Origin: Clostridia bacterium
Lineage (GTDB): Bacteria; Bacillota; Clostridia; DUPQ01
DNA length: 17,426 nt
NCBI GenBank assembly: GCA_030592085.1
Contig: JAUUZV010000024.1
Coordinates: 1 to 17,426 of the forward strand
Direction: 5' to 3'
The stretch's first letter is position 1, and the number at the start of each line of letters is the position of its first letter. The position numbers and the translations under genes were made by a program. Under the pieces are notes generated by a model. It was not told the origin of the DNA, did not search any database, and was given only the letters and a program-made list of their open reading frames with translations. Of this stretch, positions 15,332 through 17,426 are shown piece by piece.

Positions 15332-16453
15332 ATGAGATTTACACGAGAACAATATATTGACCTTCATCTAAGCCGAAATGTAAAAAGACAAATGTTTGTG
15401 GAATTATTTGGTCCACTCATTGGTCTTGATCAAGAGTGGGAACTACAAGGTGCAATGAAAGATGAAATTGAAATGACAGGTTTTGATTGGGATTATGTTC
15501 CCACAATTAGCTGTGGTGGGGAAACTGATGTGTTCGGAGGAAAAGAGGAAACAATTGTTGAAGAAACGAATGAACATATTATTACTACTGATGCATTAGG
15601 TAGAAAAATGAAATTATTAAAAGGATTTGCAACAATCCCTCTACCTCTTGATTATCCAGTTAAAGATATGGACTCATGGTTAGCTATTAAACATTTATAC
15701 ACTTTTAATGAGAATAGAATAAATTATGAGCAAATAGAATGTGCAAAAATGGAACAGAAAAATGGAGTTTTAGTTTTAGCAAGTATGCCAGGTGGATTTG
15801 ATTTACCAAGACAACTTCTTGGTGAAGAAGAATTATGTTATGCATATTTTGAACAACCTGAATTAATTGTAGATATATTAAAAACTGCTGGAGATACAAC
15901 CTATCGTGTATTAAATCAAATCTCTGACCAGCTTGTTATTGATCAACTTAGTGTTCATGAAGATATGGCAGGAAAAAGTGGACCTATGGTTGGGCCAAAT
16001 ACAATAGAAGAGTTTATAAAACCTTATTACTTAAAAATTTGGGAAATGTTAAAAGGTAAAGGGACTACCATATTTTCACAAGATAGCGATGGGAATATGA
16101 ATCCTGTAATTGATACATTTTTAGAGTGTGGATTAACTGAAATGCTTCCTTTGGAACCTGGATCATTTATGGATATAGTTGAGTTAAAAGATAAATATGG
16201 TTTAACTTTATCACTAAAGGGCGGAATTAATAAATATGTTATAAAAGATGGGAAAAAAGCAATTGAAAAAGAACTTGAGTATAAAATGCAACCTAAAATG
16301 CAAACAGGTGGTGTGATTTTTGGATTAGATCACCGTATCCCGAATGGTACACCAATTGAGTACTATCGTCACTATGTGAACTATGGTAGAGAATTATTAG
16401 GAATAGAACCAATAGACAAAAAAAAGAAAGGCTGGTTGCGCCAAGCTTTCTAA
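15332..16453 (+). CDS. URO-D superfamily protein, paralogue 3
   Basis: This 373-residue protein is a third uroporphyrinogen decarboxylase-like TIM barrel, of yet another branch. Its N-terminus (about 8-60) holds HLSRNVKRQMFVELFGPLIG and, further on, a tract FDWDYVPTISCGGETDVFGG. The second half has FSQDSDGN with Asp251 and Asp253 where the His-x-Cys zinc site of MtaA would be, then MLPLEPG and SLKGGINK. The end has GLDHRIPNGTP with Asp333 and His334. The lack of a Cys-type zinc site argues against a classical methyl-corrinoid:thiol transferase. The true substrate is unknown. Its GAGGAG site (15319-15324) overlaps the holA stop, 7 bases before the ATG, so it is co-transcribed with comEC-holA. 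A bidirectional terminator follows. The C-terminus is unusually basic, with a run of Lys residues. Confidence 0.75.
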   Translation: MRFTREQYIDLHLSRNVKRQMFVELFGPLIGLDQEWELQGAMKDEIEMTGFDWDYVPTISCGGETDVFGGKEETIVEETNEHIITTDALGRKMKLLKGFATIPLPLDYPVKDMDSWLAIKHLYTFNENRINYEQIECAKMEQKNGVLVLASMPGGFDLPRQLLGEEELCYAYFEQPELIVDILKTAGDTTYRVLNQISDQLVIDQLSVHEDMAGKSGPMVGPNTIEEFIKPYYLKIWEMLKGKGTTIFSQDSDGNMNPVIDTFLECGLTEMLPLEPGSFMDIVELKDKYGLTLSLKGGINKYVIKDGKKAIEKELEYKMQPKMQTGGVIFGLDHRIPNGTPIEYYRHYVNYGRELLGIEPIDKKKKGWLRQAF

Positions 16454-16462
16454 TAAAAGTAA

Positions 16463-16492
16463 AAACCGAGGATTTACCTCGGTTTATTTTTT
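16463..16492. terminator. Bidirectional Rho-independent terminator
   Basis: A perfect 9-base-pair stem, AAACCGAGG (16463-16471) with CCTCGGTTT (16477-16485), encloses a 5-base loop. It ends in a T-rich run (to 16492) on the + strand. On the minus strand the A run at 16461-16465 becomes the T tract. It serves the third URO-D gene and the convergent rpsT gene. Confidence 0.9.
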
Positions 16493-16493
16493 A

Positions 16494-16751
16494 TTACATA
16501 TTATTTAATGCTTTAGCTAAACGTGATTTATCTCTGTTTGACTTATTTGCATGATAAATTCCGTGACTTTTTGCAGAGTCAATGGCAGTTAGACAAGCAG
16601 CAACTTTTTCTTTAGCACTATCATCTTTTACTTCGATAGCAGCATATGTTTCTTTAAGCTGTTTTCTAAGTGCAGATTTTTTCTGTGAGTTTCTAGCATG
16701 CTGTTTAGCTGTTAAATCTACTCTTTTCTTTGCTGATTTTATATTTGGCAA
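16494..16751 (-). CDS. rpsT: 30S ribosomal protein S20, TTG start
   Basis: S20 is an early-assembling protein that binds 16S rRNA in the small subunit. The 85-residue product begins M(L)PNIKSAKKRV, the family signature, and continues with the typical RNSQKKSALRKQLK and SAKSHGIYHANKSNRDKSRLAKALN near its end. The start is TTG at 16749-16751, with GGAGGTG 6 bases upstream. An in-frame GTG at 16758-16760 lies inside that Shine-Dalgarno site and cannot be the start. Escherichia coli rpsT also starts with UUG, where it takes part in translational control, so the rare start may be functional here. It is transcribed toward the third URO-D gene and ends at a shared terminator. Confidence 0.95.
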   Translation of the reverse strand: MPNIKSAKKRVDLTAKQHARNSQKKSALRKQLKETYAAIEVKDDSAKEKVAACLTAIDSAKSHGIYHANKSNRDKSRLAKALNNM

Positions 16752-16757
16752 GTGGTT

Positions 16758-16764
16758 CACCTCC
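16758..16764 (-). promoter_or_regulatory. Shine-Dalgarno site that fixes the rpsT TTG start
   Basis: On the minus strand this reads GGAGGTG, 6 bases before TTG 16751. Its last three bases form an in-frame GTG, which must therefore not be mistaken for the start codon. Confidence 0.88.
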
Positions 16765-16790
16765 GGTCTCTTTTACTATTCAACTTCGCT

Positions 16791-16819
16791 ATTTTACCAC
16801 GAAAATAAGTAAAAAGCAA
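16791..16819 (-). promoter_or_regulatory. Sigma-A promoter for rpsT
   Basis: On the minus strand TTGCTT (16819-16814) and TAAAAT (16796-16791) are spaced by 17 bases, with TG one base before the -10 box (an extended -10). Transcription would begin about 33 bases before the rpsT start codon. Confidence 0.72.
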
Positions 16820-16828
16820 TAAGTAAAA
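16804..16828 (+). repeat. Direct repeat AATAAGTAAAA, two copies
   Basis: Two identical 11-base copies (16804-16814 and 16818-16828) lie with a 14-base period between the rpsT and ligA genes. The first overlaps the rpsT -35/spacer region and the second the position of the ligA -35. It may be an operator, or a chance duplication in AT-rich DNA. Confidence 0.6.
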
Positions 16829-16841
16829 TGCTTTTCTAATA

Positions 16842-16850
16842 TGATATAAT
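16842..16850 (+). promoter_or_regulatory. Extended -10 promoter for ligA
   Basis: TGATATAAT gives a TGn motif plus a perfect TATAAT (16845-16850). The matching -35 position (about 16822-16827) is poor, which is typical of extended -10 promoters. The leader would be roughly 50 bases. Confidence 0.65.
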
Positions 16851-16906
16851 AGGGGAGTATAAAGTAATAAAAATGTGATATTGAAATATAAATTTGAAAG
16901 GAAATT

Positions 16907-17426
16907 ATGAGTAAAGAATTAATTCTAAAACTTAGTAAAAATTTAAATTATCATAGTTATCAATATTATGTGTTAGACGATCCAAAAATATCTGATTTTG
17001 AATATGACAAATTGCTTCGCGAATTAGAACAACTTGAAAAACAATTTCCTGAATATGCATATTCTCAGTCACCAACTAAAAGAGTGGGCGGAATAATATT
17101 AAAAGGATTTAAAAAAGTCCCCCACCTTGTACAAATGGGTAGTTTATCTAATGTGTTCTCAATTGATGAATTAGAACAATTTGATCAGCGTGTTAAAAAA
17201 GTTTTAGATGATTATGAATATATAGTTGAAAAAAAGATTGATGGACTGTCAGTATCTCTTGAATATGAAAATGGATTATTTATTAGAGGTTCAACAAGAG
17301 GAGATGGTTTCATTGGTGAGGATATCACTAATAATCTAATGACCATAAAAGCAATTCCACTAGAGTTATTTGTAGCGATTCCATATATAGAAGTTAGAGG
17401 CGAAGTATATATGTCGCGAGCTGACT
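16907..17426 (+). CDS. ligA: NAD-dependent DNA ligase LigA, N-terminal part
   Basis: LigA seals nicks in duplex DNA during replication and repair, using NAD as the adenylate donor. The window holds the first 173 residues; the rest (about 490 more) lies beyond the right edge. The N-terminal Ia domain that binds nicotinamide mononucleotide has HSYQYYVLDDPKISDFEYD (about residues 16-34), then SPTKRVGG. The adenylation domain starts with HLVQMGSLSNVFS. The catalytic KxDG motif is KIDG at 110-113, so Lys110 is the predicted adenylated residue. A segment STRGDGFIGEDITNN and, near the edge, EVRGEVYM follow the standard order. An AAAGG site at 16897-16901 lies 5 bases before the ATG. It is divergent from rpsT. 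Confidence 0.96.
   Translation, partial: MSKELILKLSKNLNYHSYQYYVLDDPKISDFEYDKLLRELEQLEKQFPEYAYSQSPTKRVGGIILKGFKKVPHLVQMGSLSNVFSIDELEQFDQRVKKVLDDYEYIVEKKIDGLSVSLEYENGLFIRGSTRGDGFIGEDITNNLMTIKAIPLELFVAIPYIEVRGEVYMSRAD

Noticed and set aside
16582..16812. 76-codon open frame antisense to rpsT
   Set aside because: It is the shadow of a highly constrained ribosomal protein gene and crosses the rpsT promoter.
16851..16880. Possible leader peptide between the ligA promoter and ligA
   Set aside because: AGGGGAG is followed by ATG-TGA, a codon plus stop, at too great a distance, so there is no meaningful coding potential.
1..17426. Mobile element, prophage, CRISPR array or tRNA gene
   Set aside because: No transposase, integrase, long terminal inverted repeats, spaced repeats or tRNA-like cloverleaf was seen.

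Overview
The window is AT-rich, tightly packed, bacterial chromosomal DNA. Its gene content fits a low-GC Firmicute, most likely of the class Clostridia. The supporting signs are a sepF-yggT division cluster with an upstream HlyD-like protein and yggS, a ynbB-type PLP enzyme, comEC-holA, rpsT and NAD-dependent ligA, together with Shine-Dalgarno sites and sigma-A-like promoters. I see no tRNA, rRNA, CRISPR array, insertion sequence or phage gene. No intergenic gap exceeds about 160 bases.

Region 1 (1-4855, + strand) is the accessory part. It holds the tail of a membrane protein, a GH36-like alpha-galactosidase, a protein of the uroporphyrinogen decarboxylase (URO-D) superfamily, and an FAD-dependent oxidoreductase. 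These genes overlap or nearly touch, so they read as one carbohydrate-related operon. The FAD gene is split by a +1 frameshift at a run of nine A.

Region 2 (4839-9848) starts with a lone minus-strand RluA-type pseudouridine synthase whose end overlaps the FAD gene. A near-perfect sigma-A promoter at 5747-5774 then drives a + strand operon: ynbB-like PLP enzyme, HlyD-like membrane protein, yggS, sepF and yggT. A Rho-independent terminator closes it at 9822-9847. SepF is an FtsZ membrane anchor, and yggS and yggT are its usual neighbours.

Region 3 (9859-16492) contains a DnaJ/CbpA-type co-chaperone with its own promoter, then a second URO-D-family gene with its own promoter, then comEC (DNA uptake channel), holA (DNA polymerase III delta) and a third URO-D-family gene, ending in a bidirectional terminator. 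The two URO-D genes bracket the comEC-holA pair.

Region 4 (16494-17426) has rpsT (ribosomal protein S20, minus strand, TTG start) and the 5' part of ligA (NAD-dependent DNA ligase, + strand). They are divergent, with back-to-back promoters.

The main candidates for something undescribed are the glycosidase/URO-D/FAD-oxidoreductase operon, the presence of three divergent URO-D-family genes without a visible corrinoid protein, and the A9 frameshift.
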